From assembly GCF_011683915.1 (NCBI RefSeq), contig NZ_JAAQPH010000008.1:172167-236166 (forward strand): 64,000 nucleotides of DNA. The letters are read 5' to 3'. The notes beneath the pieces were generated by a model, which searched no databases, was not told the origin of the DNA, and saw only the letters and a program-made list of their open reading frames with translations. This document shows positions 36,428 through 45,096 of this stretch, one piece after another. How positions within the stretch are numbered: position 1 is the stretch's first letter; every line of letters begins with the position of its first letter. The stretch is from Pelagibius litoralis (GTDB taxonomy: Bacteria; Pseudomonadota; Alphaproteobacteria; Kiloniellales; Kiloniellaceae). The translations under genes and the position numbers were made by a program.

Positions 36428-36871
36428 TCAATCGTTGCGCCAACTGACCTCCAGGTTGGTGCCTGCGTTGCCAAACAACTTGGAAAGGGGGCAGTACTTC
36501 TCAACTTCCGCCCCTACCCTTCGCAGGTCTTCTGCCGACGCACCGCCACTGCTCTTCACGACCAGGATGATCGACTGGAAGGGCACTTCGACTTCTTCGT
36601 CGAGCGTGACGCCCCGGCGATCGAACGCGCAGCTTGCGTCTATGGCCAAATGCCCAATATCGACACCCAGCCGATCCGCACACTTGTGGCCGATGACGTT
36701 CATACAGCCGATCAGCGCCGCCAGAGCCATGTCGGTCGGGGTGGGGCCCATGTTTGCGCCCCCGCGCTCTACCGGCTCGTCGATCACAAAAACCAAGTCG
36801 CGAACGCCGACATAAGCGCGAGAGTGCGATGGGCAGTCCGCCTTTGCGCGCAGCTCTACGGATGTTTTCAT
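36428..36871 (-). CDS. OsmC/Ohr-family protein
   Basis: About 147 residues from ATG 36871 (36910 is the other option and would overlap the preceding gene). The two family cysteines are present, in ALIGCMNVIGH and EKYCPLSKLF. OsmC proteins reduce organic hydroperoxides through such a cysteine pair. Here it may protect the oxygenase pathway or process a reactive intermediate. Confidence 0.82.
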   Translation of the reverse strand: MKTSVELRAKADCPSHSRAYVGVRDLVFVIDEPVERGGANMGPTPTDMALAALIGCMNVIGHKCADRLGVDIGHLAIDASCAFDRRGVTLDEEVEVPFQSIILVVKSSGGASAEDLRRVGAEVEKYCPLSKLFGNAGTNLEVSWRND

Positions 36872-36890
36872 TCGCAGGCCTATCCTGTCT

Positions 36891-37556
36891 TCATAAGAAG
36901 CTGCAGACATGTTCAAACGGGAACCTTGGCAGTCTCTGGAAAAGCGCCGTTTCATCAGCGTAGCCGAGATTGCAGAGGAAATTGGACTTCCAACCGCTTT
37001 CGGAAAAAAACTCCTCGTCCACAATCGCATTCGAAAAGCCGGACATCGCCCCGACATCCAGACCGACAGCCCGCGCCGCGATCATGAAGTAGGCGCCCTG
37101 CAGGGTGGAATTACGAAAGGCGGTATCCCTGGAATGCTCCGGCTTGCCCTCGAAATGAGGCCGACGGTCTTCATGAGGGAAAAGAAATGGAAGCTCGGTC
37201 CAGAAATCCGGATCGTAAGCGATGATCGCGGTCACCGGCGCCGCCATCATCTTGTCGACATTCTTGGCCTTCAGCGATTTTGAGAGCCGCCTTTTCCCAT
37301 CCCCGCTCGTAACGAAGACAAACCGCGCCGGGCAGCAATTCATGCTGGTCGGACCGGCGATCGTTATCTCGTAGATCAAGCGCAGGAGATCCTCGGAAAC
37401 CGGCTTGTCGTGCCATGCATAGTGCGACCGCGCTTTCCGCAGGATCAGATCGATCGATGAACCGTCAAGCTCGGCTTTTCCCGCACGCACCGCCCGAACG
37501 GCGTCCTGCGCTGCGTGCCGGGCCTGCTGTAATTCTTCTCCCGTAAGCGCCATCAT
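36891..37556 (-). CDS. Nitroreductase-family protein, RutE-like (malonic semialdehyde reductase type)
   Basis: 221 residues. It closely follows the RutE pattern: AWHDKPVSEDLLRLIYE, GPTSMNCCPARFVFV, APVTAIIAYD, LQGAYFMIAARAVGLDVGAMSGF. It uses FMN. RutE reduces malonic semialdehyde to 3-hydroxypropionate, so a small aldehyde or a nitro/quinone intermediate may be its target here. It overlaps the FAH gene by 4 bp. Confidence 0.85.
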   Translation of the reverse strand: MMALTGEELQQARHAAQDAVRAVRAGKAELDGSSIDLILRKARSHYAWHDKPVSEDLLRLIYEITIAGPTSMNCCPARFVFVTSGDGKRRLSKSLKAKNVDKMMAAPVTAIIAYDPDFWTELPFLFPHEDRRPHFEGKPEHSRDTAFRNSTLQGAYFMIAARAVGLDVGAMSGFSNAIVDEEFFSESGWKSNFLCNLGYADETALFQRLPRFPFEHVCSFL

Positions 37557-38434
37557 TCAGCCGCCGTGGATCTCAACCAATCGGCCTCGTCGACAATCGG
37601 GTTGGCGCAAATGCCGATCCCTTCGATTTCGACCTCGACTGTTTCTCCAGGCCGAAGCCAGCGCGGTGGAGTCTTCGCGTGGCCCACGCCAGGCGGCGTA
37701 CCCATGGCGATCAGATCTCCGGGCTCCAGGGTCGTGAATTCCGAGATCGTTGCGATGGTTCGCGCAACGGACCACAACATGTCAGACGTATTGGCGCTTT
37801 GCAGGATCTCGTCACCGACCCGGCTTTCGATTTTGAGCCCGGTCGCCCCGTCTGGCAGTTCGTCGGGTGTAACGACGAAGGGGCCGATAGGGCCCGTCTG
37901 ATCGAAGTTTTTGCCCGGAGTCCACTGATGGGTCTTTCGCTGGTAATCGCGAACCGAACCATCGTTGAACACGGTGTATCCGAACACATGATCCAAGGCG
38001 TCGGCCTCGGCGATATGCCGGCCACCCGTACCGATGATCAGCATCAGCTCGGCCTCGTAGTCCAGCCGTTCGGAGCAAGAGGGACGAACCATAGGCTCAC
38101 CCGCCGCCATGAGAGAATTGAGGGATCGCATGAAGAGCGCCGGGTAATCCGGAACGTCGTAGCCGCCCTCTTTGATGTGATCTATATAGTTCAGGCCAAG
38201 GCAGATGACCTTCCCCGGCTTGGCCACCGGAAGCGCTGGCGTGATCGAGGCAACAGGCAGGGTCTCTCCCGACAAACCAACCCGCGCGATTTCAGCCATC
38301 AGGGCCGGCGCGTTGATAAGCCCCATGAGATCCGCCCCGACACCGGGATGAGCCAGGGAAAGGTTCACCGCCCTGTCATCCTCAACAAGAAACACGGCCT
38401 GGGCGCTGTTATGACTGCCGACAACAAATCTCAT
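37553..38434 (-). CDS. Fumarylacetoacetate hydrolase-family protein
   Basis: 293 residues. The FAH C-terminal domain covers about 75-290 with CLGLNYIDH, DYEAELMLIIG (metal-binding Glu pair), SVRDYQ and GDLIAMGTPPGVG. Members hydrolyse or decarboxylate beta-diketo acids or oxaloacetate-like products, consistent with a late step after ring cleavage. First gene of the second TRAP operon, with a perfect palindrome upstream. Confidence 0.88.
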   Translation of the reverse strand: MRFVVGSHNSAQAVFLVEDDRAVNLSLAHPGVGADLMGLINAPALMAEIARVGLSGETLPVASITPALPVAKPGKVICLGLNYIDHIKEGGYDVPDYPALFMRSLNSLMAAGEPMVRPSCSERLDYEAELMLIIGTGGRHIAEADALDHVFGYTVFNDGSVRDYQRKTHQWTPGKNFDQTGPIGPFVVTPDELPDGATGLKIESRVGDEILQSANTSDMLWSVARTIATISEFTTLEPGDLIAMGTPPGVGHAKTPPRWLRPGETVEVEIEGIGICANPIVDEADWLRSTAAE

Positions 38435-38489
38435 CTTGGCTCCCCTGTTGCGTTTTCCCTATCATTGGCGATTATTCATGATATAGTCA

Positions 38490-38507
38490 AAGAAAATCGA
38501 TTTTCTT
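38490..38507. promoter_or_regulatory. Perfect palindrome, candidate GntR operator
   Basis: AAGAAAATCGATTTTCTT, an 18-bp perfect inverted repeat, lies in the 99-bp gap between the FAH gene (minus) and the YciI-like gene (plus). Its core matches the near-palindrome at 31594-31613. It probably controls both divergent genes. Confidence 0.65.
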
Positions 38508-38533
38508 ACGCAACTGTCGAGAAAAGTCATTAA

Positions 38534-38920
38534 ATGCCTTCCTGGGAAGCCTACAAACGCACGGCAAAAGAGCGTGGGGCCTTGGCCCTTGAACTTTTCG
38601 TTGTGGAATCGGTGCCCGCGGAGACATCGGACGAAGTCCGCGCCAACCTGCCCGAACACCTGGAATACCAGCGATCACTTGAGGCAGCCGGAAAGCTCGC
38701 CTTCGCCGGACCTCTGTCCGACCCGACCGGCGAGCTGATGCAAGGCACCGGCCTGATTGTCTACCGCGCAGGATCGTTTGAGGAAGCACAGGAACTTGCT
38801 GCTGACGACCCCATGCACAGATGCGGCGCACGCCGCTTCACGCTGCGCCGGTGGCTCGTGAACGAGGGGTCTCTGTCTCTCTCCGTCGGACTTTCAACGA
38901 AGTCCGTAGACCTCTCGTAA
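38534..38920 (+). CDS. YciI-like protein with extended N-terminus
   Basis: 128 residues. The YCII fold spans about 40-110: HLEYQRSLEAAGKLAFAGPLSD with the family His, then EEAQELAADDPMHRCG with the family Asp. The family includes TftG, a dehydrochlorinase that feeds the hydroxyquinol dioxygenase TftH. A hydroxyquinol-type dioxygenase is encoded nearby, so a dehydratase or dehydrohalogenase-like step is a reasonable guess. Divergent from the FAH-TRAP operon. Confidence 0.75.
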   Translation: MPSWEAYKRTAKERGALALELFVVESVPAETSDEVRANLPEHLEYQRSLEAAGKLAFAGPLSDPTGELMQGTGLIVYRAGSFEEAQELAADDPMHRCGARRFTLRRWLVNEGSLSLSVGLSTKSVDLS

Positions 38921-39007
38921 TCCGGGTCATAGCCCGGACCGCCTGATGCCGAGAACCATCGTCATCTGAATCGCTACCCCAGAAAGCATGATGCAAGGAC
39001 ACCCCCC

Positions 39008-39622
39008 ATGATCATCCGCCTAGCGCTATCAGCCGCATTGTCATTTGGCTTCGTCTCGGCCGCCGCCGGTCAGGAGGCCGCAATGAGCTTTTTCATCACC
39101 AGTGAAAATCCCGGACAGGGCGCCAATCTCGGAGGCCTTGAGGGTGCGGACGCTCATTGCGACAACCTTGCTGCAGCAGCCGGTGTCACGGGCAAGACCT
39201 GGCGGGCCTACCTGTCATCCAGCGCAGAAGATGCTAGGGATCGGATCGGCAGCGGTCCCTGGTACAACGCGGCGGGAGTGAAGGTTTCAGACGATGTCGA
39301 GGCGCTGCACAGCGAGGACAACGGGCTCAGCAAGGCCGCGTCGCTGAACGAGCGGGGCGAGGTGGTGAACGGGCGCGGAGACGACCCGAACCGGCACGAT
39401 ATCCTTACAGGTTCAGGCCTTGATGGCCGGCTGGAGGGTTCTGCCTGCGCCGACTGGACAAGCGGTGGCGAGGGCTCGGCGATGGTCGGACATCACGACC
39501 GGACGGGCGGCGGTGCGAACCCGACCTCCTGGAACGCCGCCCACCCGTCGCGCGGCTGCAGCCTTGCCGACCTGCAAGGCACGGGCGGTGACGGTCTGTT
39601 CTATTGCTTCGCCACGGACTGA
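39008..39622 (+). CDS. Exported lectin/endostatin-like domain protein
   Basis: 204 residues with a signal peptide (cleavage near AAAGQE) and a mature domain resembling small secreted proteins often labelled lectin: FFITSENPGQGANLGGLEGADAHC, then TWRAYLSSS, with several cysteines (ADAHCD, SACADW, RGCSL, FYCFA) likely forming disulphides. Function unknown. It stands alone, convergent with the cytochrome gene. Confidence 0.65.
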   Translation: MIIRLALSAALSFGFVSAAAGQEAAMSFFITSENPGQGANLGGLEGADAHCDNLAAAAGVTGKTWRAYLSSSAEDARDRIGSGPWYNAAGVKVSDDVEALHSEDNGLSKAASLNERGEVVNGRGDDPNRHDILTGSGLDGRLEGSACADWTSGGEGSAMVGHHDRTGGGANPTSWNAAHPSRGCSLADLQGTGGDGLFYCFATD

Positions 39623-39664
39623 CCTGTCCGGCAGGATGAGGGGCGAGATATGAGCGTTCCCCTA

Positions 39665-40219
39665 TCAGGACGGCCCGGTCTGAGATTCTCCGCGCAGCAT
39701 GCGCTTCAAGGTCAGATCCGTGTCGTGGAAATGGTGTTTCAGCGCTGCTGCAACATGAACCGTCACCAGGGCGGCCAGCCCATAACCGACAAACTGGTGG
39801 GTCGCCGAGCCGAGTGAAGCCAACCAGGTGATCTCCGTCTGCGCCGGGATCGCAAACCAGCCAAAGACCTCTACGGCGCGCCCGCGGAAGACAGACGACA
39901 GGACACCCGATAGCGGCATGAGAAGGGTTCCCGCCATCAGTCCCCAATGCGCAAACTTCGATGCCGTTTCCTGCCATGCCGGCATCGCCGATGCGGATGC
40001 CGGAAAGCCCTGAACGATCCGCCACAACACACGCCACACGCCAAAGCCGAAGACCAGAACACCGATAGATTTGTGAATGGCAATCAGAGGCCCCCGGTCT
40101 TCGCGCGCGAGACCGCCGTATGCGAGATAGAGACCGAAACCGATCATCCCGATTACAACAAGCGCGATGACCCAGTGATTGACACGGGAGATGAAATCAT
40201 ATGTCGAGGTCTTGGGCAT
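39665..40219 (-). CDS. Cytochrome b561-family di-haem membrane protein
   Basis: 184 residues, four membrane spans, with histidines in or next to the spans (RVNHW, AIHKSIG, THQFVGYG, VHVAAALKHH) suited to bind two b-type haems. Family members pass electrons between quinols and other acceptors, and some detoxify superoxide. Typical length. No obvious operon partner. Confidence 0.85.
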   Translation of the reverse strand: MPKTSTYDFISRVNHWVIALVVIGMIGFGLYLAYGGLAREDRGPLIAIHKSIGVLVFGFGVWRVLWRIVQGFPASASAMPAWQETASKFAHWGLMAGTLLMPLSGVLSSVFRGRAVEVFGWFAIPAQTEITWLASLGSATHQFVGYGLAALVTVHVAAALKHHFHDTDLTLKRMLRGESQTGPS

Positions 40220-40574
40220 GGTTTTATCCTTCCGGCTGCGGACCTATGGGCGCCCCTTTTGTGTACAGTCGCGCCAAACCAGAACACCGAGCACTCTCTA
40301 TCGCGCAGGCAGGCATCGACGCCGAAAAGGCTAAGGTGCTTGGGGATCTGACTTTGGAATTGCGGAATGCATTGCGCGCAGGCGCGCCAAACGAGGTTTG
40401 ATGGGGAATCTGCGTCGAATTCCACCCGCGGCGACGCTCACCTGCTTCGTGGTCGATGGCGACATCAGTTGTGAGCATATGGTCTTTGCCCCGACGATAA
40501 ATGGCTTGGCAGGATGCTCCTGCAATCACTAGAGATAGATGTTGTTTCACAGCAAAAAAGCTGGCCGGCAGCAA
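40220..40574. other. Intergenic stretch with no recognised gene
   Basis: A few short frames exist (for example plus-strand 40201-40401) but none has a credible ribosome site or familiar sequence. It lies upstream of the inverted repeat that precedes the RND operon. Possibly the remains of a lost regulator gene; nothing can be proven from sequence. Confidence 0.35.
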
Positions 40575-40625
40575 GTTTGTCGCAGTTTGTCGCAACCTCG
40601 GTCGCCGTTACATTTTGCGACAAAC
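40575..40625. promoter_or_regulatory. Operator-like direct and inverted repeats upstream of the RND operon
   Basis: GTTTGTCGCA (40575-40584) is directly repeated as GTTTGTCGCAA (40585-40595), and TTGCGACAAAC (40615-40625) is its perfect 11-bp inverse after a 19-bp spacer. The array lies about 120 bp before the adaptor gene. This is what a TetR-type or similar repressor site looks like; no repressor gene is adjacent in the window. Confidence 0.65.
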
Positions 40626-40744
40626 TTTTATCCGAACCGCTCCTCAAAGCAGGGTATTGACGTACATCGATCGTGAAATCAAACGCTCTCCGGGGGTTGA
40701 CTTCGACACTGCGGAGCGCACTGGGTAGACGCGAGAAGCGAGGT

Positions 40745-41935
40745 ATGATGGGAAGTTTGCGCCAAATTCTGTCCGTGGCGATCCTCGCCGGCCTCGCTGT
40801 CGGGGGATACCTCTACTATGAGGAAATGATCATCGCCCCGGCGGAGACAGCCGCTCCGTCGAAGCAGCGCACACCTCGAAGCATCGGCATCGAAGTCGCC
40901 CCCGCCGAGGCCCGCAAGCTGAGCGTGGTTATGGAGGCTGTGGGGACCACGCGGGCCCTGCGCTCAGTAGACATCGTGCCGCACGTCGAGGGGCGCATGG
41001 TCGAAATCGATATCGTGGCCGGCCGCGAGGTGGCGGCCGGTACGGTGCTCGCGCGGCTGGACGACGAGATCGAGCAGGCAACCTTGGCCGAATCTGAGGC
41101 CATACTGGAGGAGAGAACCCGGGCGTTGGAGCGGTCCGAGGCGCTGCTCAGCCGCAACAATGTCAGCCACGCCACCATCGATCAGGTGCGCTCCGAGGTG
41201 GCCATCGCCCGGGCGGCGCGCGAGCGTGCGCAGCGGCGCCTTGCCGATCGCACCGTCCGCGCGCCCTTCGCAGGCGTCCTGGGCATCACCGCGGTGGATC
41301 TGGGCGCGAGGGTGGAGAGCGACACCGTGCTGACCAGCCTCGACGACCTGTCGGCGGTGGAGATCGAATTCCGTCTGCCGGAAACGGTCTACGGCCAGAT
41401 CGACGAGGGTCAACCCGTCACCGCCTCTACCGCGGCCTTCCCCGGGCGCAGCTTCACCGGAACCGTTGTCGTCGTCGACAGCCGCGTCGACCAGACGTCA
41501 CGCGCCTTCAGGGTGCGCGCCCGGCTTCCCAATGAGGATCGTGATCTGCCGGCCGGTATGTTCATGCGCCTCACCCTGGCTATGGGTGAGCGTGATGCCG
41601 TGGTGGTAACGGAGGAGGCGATCCTGGTGCAGGGGGGCGATGCATTTCTGTTCGTAGTCGAGGACGGAAAAGCGGTGCGCCGGCGCATCACCACCGGGCT
41701 GCGCCGCGAGGGCGTGGTGGAGGTGGAAACCGGGGTCACGGCGGGGGAACCGGTGATCTCGCGCGGCATCCAATCGCTGCGCGACGGCATTGCCGTCGAC
41801 GTGATGAACGCACCGCCCGCCGTTCCCGCCCCGGACTCTGGCCCCGTCCCTGCCAAGGAGGACGTCCCGCCGTTGGCCACCGAGGAAACGCCAGCAGCGC
41901 TAACAACGCCAACGGCTGAAGGGAGCCACTCCTGA
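40745..41935 (+). CDS. RND efflux periplasmic adaptor (membrane fusion protein)
   Basis: 396 residues from ATG 40745 (GAGG just upstream). An N-terminal membrane anchor is followed by the lipoyl/hairpin/beta-barrel order of MFPs: IVPHVEGRMVEIDIVAGREVAAGTVLARLD, a helical hairpin, then VRAPFAGVLGITAVDLGARV. The C-terminus is Pro/Ala-rich. Overlaps the pump gene by one base (TGATG). A TolC-type outer-membrane partner would be encoded elsewhere. Confidence 0.9.
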   Translation: MMGSLRQILSVAILAGLAVGGYLYYEEMIIAPAETAAPSKQRTPRSIGIEVAPAEARKLSVVMEAVGTTRALRSVDIVPHVEGRMVEIDIVAGREVAAGTVLARLDDEIEQATLAESEAILEERTRALERSEALLSRNNVSHATIDQVRSEVAIARAARERAQRRLADRTVRAPFAGVLGITAVDLGARVESDTVLTSLDDLSAVEIEFRLPETVYGQIDEGQPVTASTAAFPGRSFTGTVVVVDSRVDQTSRAFRVRARLPNEDRDLPAGMFMRLTLAMGERDAVVVTEEAILVQGGDAFLFVVEDGKAVRRRITTGLRREGVVEVETGVTAGEPVISRGIQSLRDGIAVDVMNAPPAVPAPDSGPVPAKEDVPPLATEETPAALTTPTAEGSHS

Positions 41936-44900
41936 TGCTGTCCGACATCGCCGTCCGGCGCCCGGTGCTGGCCGCCGTCGCAAGCCTTCTCATCATCGTG
42001 TTCGGCATCGCTGCGCTAACCCAGTTACCGGTCCGCGAGCTGCCCGACATCGACGCGGCCATAGTCTCGGTGCGTACCGAATACACCGGGGCCGCACCCG
42101 AAATCGTCGACACCGATATCACTGAGGTGCTGGAGGGTTCCATCGCCGGGATCTCCGGCGTCAAGACCATTAGCTCCCAAAGCCGCCGTGGGCGGAGCAC
42201 CGTCACCATCGAGTTCGAGGTGGGCCGTAGTATCGACGAGGCGGCTAACGATGTACGCGACGCCGTCGCGCGGGTGCGTGCCGAGCTCCCGGAGGACGTG
42301 GAGGAACCTCAGGTGATCAAGAACGATGCCGATGCCGACCCGGTGATGCGTCTGGCGGTGGTGAACCCCAACATGACACCCGACGAGATTACCGACTACG
42401 TGGACCGCTACGTGGTGGACCGCTTGGCAACGGTCCCGGGGGTTGCGAGCATCGACCTTTACGGCGACCGGCCGATGGCGGTGCGGATCTGGCTCGACCG
42501 AAGGGCGATGGCGGCCCGCAACCTGACAGTCGCCGACATCGAGACGGCGCTTCAGCGCGCCAACATCGAGCTGCCCGCCGGAGAGCTCGAAACCGCCTCC
42601 CGCCAGCTCACGGTTCGCCTCAACAGCCGCATTCCAACGGTGGAGGCCTTCTCCAACGTTGTTATCGACCGGGTAGCGGGTCACCCGATTCGGCTGGGCG
42701 ACATGGCGCGGGTGGTGGCGGGCGTCTCCGACGACAGCACCATCGTGCGCAACAACGGGGTCACCGCGGTGGGCCTCGCGGTGGTGCGGCAGAGCCAGTC
42801 CAACACCATTGCCATCTCCAACGGGGTCCGCGCCGAGATCGCGGCGATGGCCGGCGGCCTGCCGGAGGGCATGGCCATCGAAGTGGGCTCGGATGACGCG
42901 ATCTTCGTCGGCGCGTCAATCCGGGAAGTCGCAACGGCACTCGGCATCTCGCTGGCCCTGGTGGTGGGGGTCATCATCGTGTTCCTGCGGTCCTGGCGGG
43001 CGACGCTGATCCCGGCGATCACCATTCCTGTGGCACTCATCGGTACCCTCGCACTGATCGCCGCCATGGGTTTTTCCATCAACGTACTGACGCTTCTGGC
43101 ACTGCTTCTGGCCATCGGGCTGGTTGTCGACGACGCCATCGTGGTCTTGGAAAACATTCAACGGCGCATCGACCAGGGGGAGAGCCCATTGAAAGCCAGC
43201 GTGCTCGGCTCTCGCCAGGTGACCTTCGCGGTGATCGCCACCTCGCTCACCCTGATCGCCGTGTTCGTGCCGCTGTCCTTCCTCCAGGGACAAGTCGGGC
43301 GCCTGTTCACCGAGTTTGGTTTTGTCATGGCAAGCGCGGTGCTGATCTCCACCTTCGTGGCCCTCACGGCCTGCCCAGCGCTGGCCTCCAAGGTTCTACG
43401 CGGACCGGCCTCGCTGCCCGAAGATGTCCTGAAACTACCCAGACACGAAGGCTGGTTCCTGCGCGGCTTCCGCGCCTGCGTGGACTATGCCATCAGAATC
43501 CCGATTGTCGTCATCGCGCTGGCGCTGGCGATCGCGGGGATCGGCTATGGGGTATACGGCACAATTCCGCAGGAACTCAGCCCCAGTGAGGACCGGGGCG
43601 TGGTCTTCGTCCCGCTGACAGCCCCCCAGGGAAGTACCGTCACCTTCACCGACGGCGCGGCGCGGCAGGTGGAGCGGATCGTCCAGCCGCTGCGCGATTC
43701 GGGCGACGTGGAGACGGTTTTTACTTTCAGTGGAAGTTTCGGCCGCGAGAACCGCGCCTTCATTGTGCTGCGGCTCGCCGACTGGTCGGAGCGCGAGCGC
43801 AGCCACCGAGACGTGGTGACGGCGATGAACCCCAAGATGCGTCAGATCACCGCCGCCAGCGGCCGTCCGGTGACGCCGGCGGGGCTTGGGTTGCGGGGCA
43901 GTCGCACGCCTCTACGCGTCGTGGTCAGCGGCGCCGATTTCGAAAGCGTGAAAGGCTGGGCGAGCGATCTCCTCGCCATCGCGCAGGACAACCCCAACCT
44001 GCAAAACATGGAGATGGACTACGAGGAGAACCAGCCGCAGATCGATATCAACGTCGACCGTGACCGCGCCGACGACCTGGGGATCAACGTCGACACCATC
44101 GCCGCCACGCTGCAGACCATGCTGGCCTCCAGAGAGGTGACACAGTTCGTGGACCGGGGCCGCGAATACCCGGTGCTCCTGCAGGCCGATGAGAGCGATC
44201 GCGCCTCACCCTCGGATATCGACTTCATCTTCATTCGTGCCGGCGACGAGACGTCGCTGGTGCCCCTCAGCGCGCTCATCGACGTGGAGACGGTGGCGGC
44301 GGCGGCGGAACTGCGGCGCTACAATCGCTTGCCCTCGATCCAGGTGGAGGGATCGCTCGCGGAGGGTTACACCTTGGGCCAGGCAGTCGCCTTCATGGAG
44401 CAAGCCGCAGCGGAGGCACTGCCCAGCGAAGCGAGGATCGGGCTTGCCGGCCAATCGCAGCAGTTCAGGGAAACCTCCAGCGGCGCCATGACCACCTTCG
44501 TGCTGGCACTCCTCATCGTGTTCCTGGTGCTTGCGGCCCAGTTCGAGAGCTTTGTGCATCCGCTGGTGATCATGCTGACGGTGCCGCTCGGCATTGCCGG
44601 TGCGGTTTTCTCGCTGGCGCTCACCGGGATCACGCTGAACATCTACAGCCAGATCGGTATCATCCTGCTGATCGGACTGATGGCAAAGAACGGTATCCTC
44701 ATCGTGGAGTTTGCCAACCAGCTCCGCGATCAGGGAATGAGCCTGCGCGACGCAGCGGTGGAGGCCACGGTGCTGCGCCTGCGCGCCATCGTGATGACCC
44801 TGATATCGACCATCTTGGGGGCGGTGCCACTGGTGTTGGCCAGCGGCGCGGGCGCGGAGAGCCGGATGGCCATCGGCACGGTGATCGTCGGCGGGTTGCT

Positions 44901-45045
44901 GTTTTCCGGTGTCCTGACGCTATTCCTCACACCGGTGCTCTACAGCCTGCTGGGCCGTCTCACCACGCCGCGATCCACGATCGAAAAAGCGATTGAGACC
45001 GAGTTGTCCGGCCTCGACGGTCCCAAACCCGTAGCGGCGGAATAG
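41935..45045 (+). CDS. RND efflux pump, HAE1 (AcrB/MexB-like) type
   Basis: 1,036 residues with 12 spans and two large periplasmic loops. The proton-relay segment is intact: LLLAIGLVVDDAIVVLENIQRR with the Asp-Asp pair in TM4, and TM10 LIGLMAKNGILIVEFAN. N-terminus LSDIAVRRPVLAAV is typical. Exports drugs, solvents or toxic pathway intermediates with the adaptor encoded upstream. Confidence 0.93.
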   Translation: MLSDIAVRRPVLAAVASLLIIVFGIAALTQLPVRELPDIDAAIVSVRTEYTGAAPEIVDTDITEVLEGSIAGISGVKTISSQSRRGRSTVTIEFEVGRSIDEAANDVRDAVARVRAELPEDVEEPQVIKNDADADPVMRLAVVNPNMTPDEITDYVDRYVVDRLATVPGVASIDLYGDRPMAVRIWLDRRAMAARNLTVADIETALQRANIELPAGELETASRQLTVRLNSRIPTVEAFSNVVIDRVAGHPIRLGDMARVVAGVSDDSTIVRNNGVTAVGLAVVRQSQSNTIAISNGVRAEIAAMAGGLPEGMAIEVGSDDAIFVGASIREVATALGISLALVVGVIIVFLRSWRATLIPAITIPVALIGTLALIAAMGFSINVLTLLALLLAIGLVVDDAIVVLENIQRRIDQGESPLKASVLGSRQVTFAVIATSLTLIAVFVPLSFLQGQVGRLFTEFGFVMASAVLISTFVALTACPALASKVLRGPASLPEDVLKLPRHEGWFLRGFRACVDYAIRIPIVVIALALAIAGIGYGVYGTIPQELSPSEDRGVVFVPLTAPQGSTVTFTDGAARQVERIVQPLRDSGDVETVFTFSGSFGRENRAFIVLRLADWSERERSHRDVVTAMNPKMRQITAASGRPVTPAGLGLRGSRTPLRVVVSGADFESVKGWASDLLAIAQDNPNLQNMEMDYEENQPQIDINVDRDRADDLGINVDTIAATLQTMLASREVTQFVDRGREYPVLLQADESDRASPSDIDFIFIRAGDETSLVPLSALIDVETVAAAAELRRYNRLPSIQVEGSLAEGYTLGQAVAFMEQAAAEALPSEARIGLAGQSQQFRETSSGAMTTFVLALLIVFLVLAAQFESFVHPLVIMLTVPLGIAGAVFSLALTGITLNIYSQIGIILLIGLMAKNGILIVEFANQLRDQGMSLRDAAVEATVLRLRAIVMTLISTILGAVPLVLASGAGAESRMAIGTVIVGGLLFSGVLTLFLTPVLYSLLGRLTTPRSTIEKAIETELSGLDGPKPVAAE

Positions 45046-45096
45046 GTTGCCGACCCGTCACTCAGTTACCGTGACAGCACCGTTGCAACGTTATCT

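Noticed and set aside
36910..37057. N-terminal extension of the OsmC gene
   Set aside because: The extension lies inside the nitroreductase gene in another frame and has no family similarity. The start at 36871 fits OsmC length.
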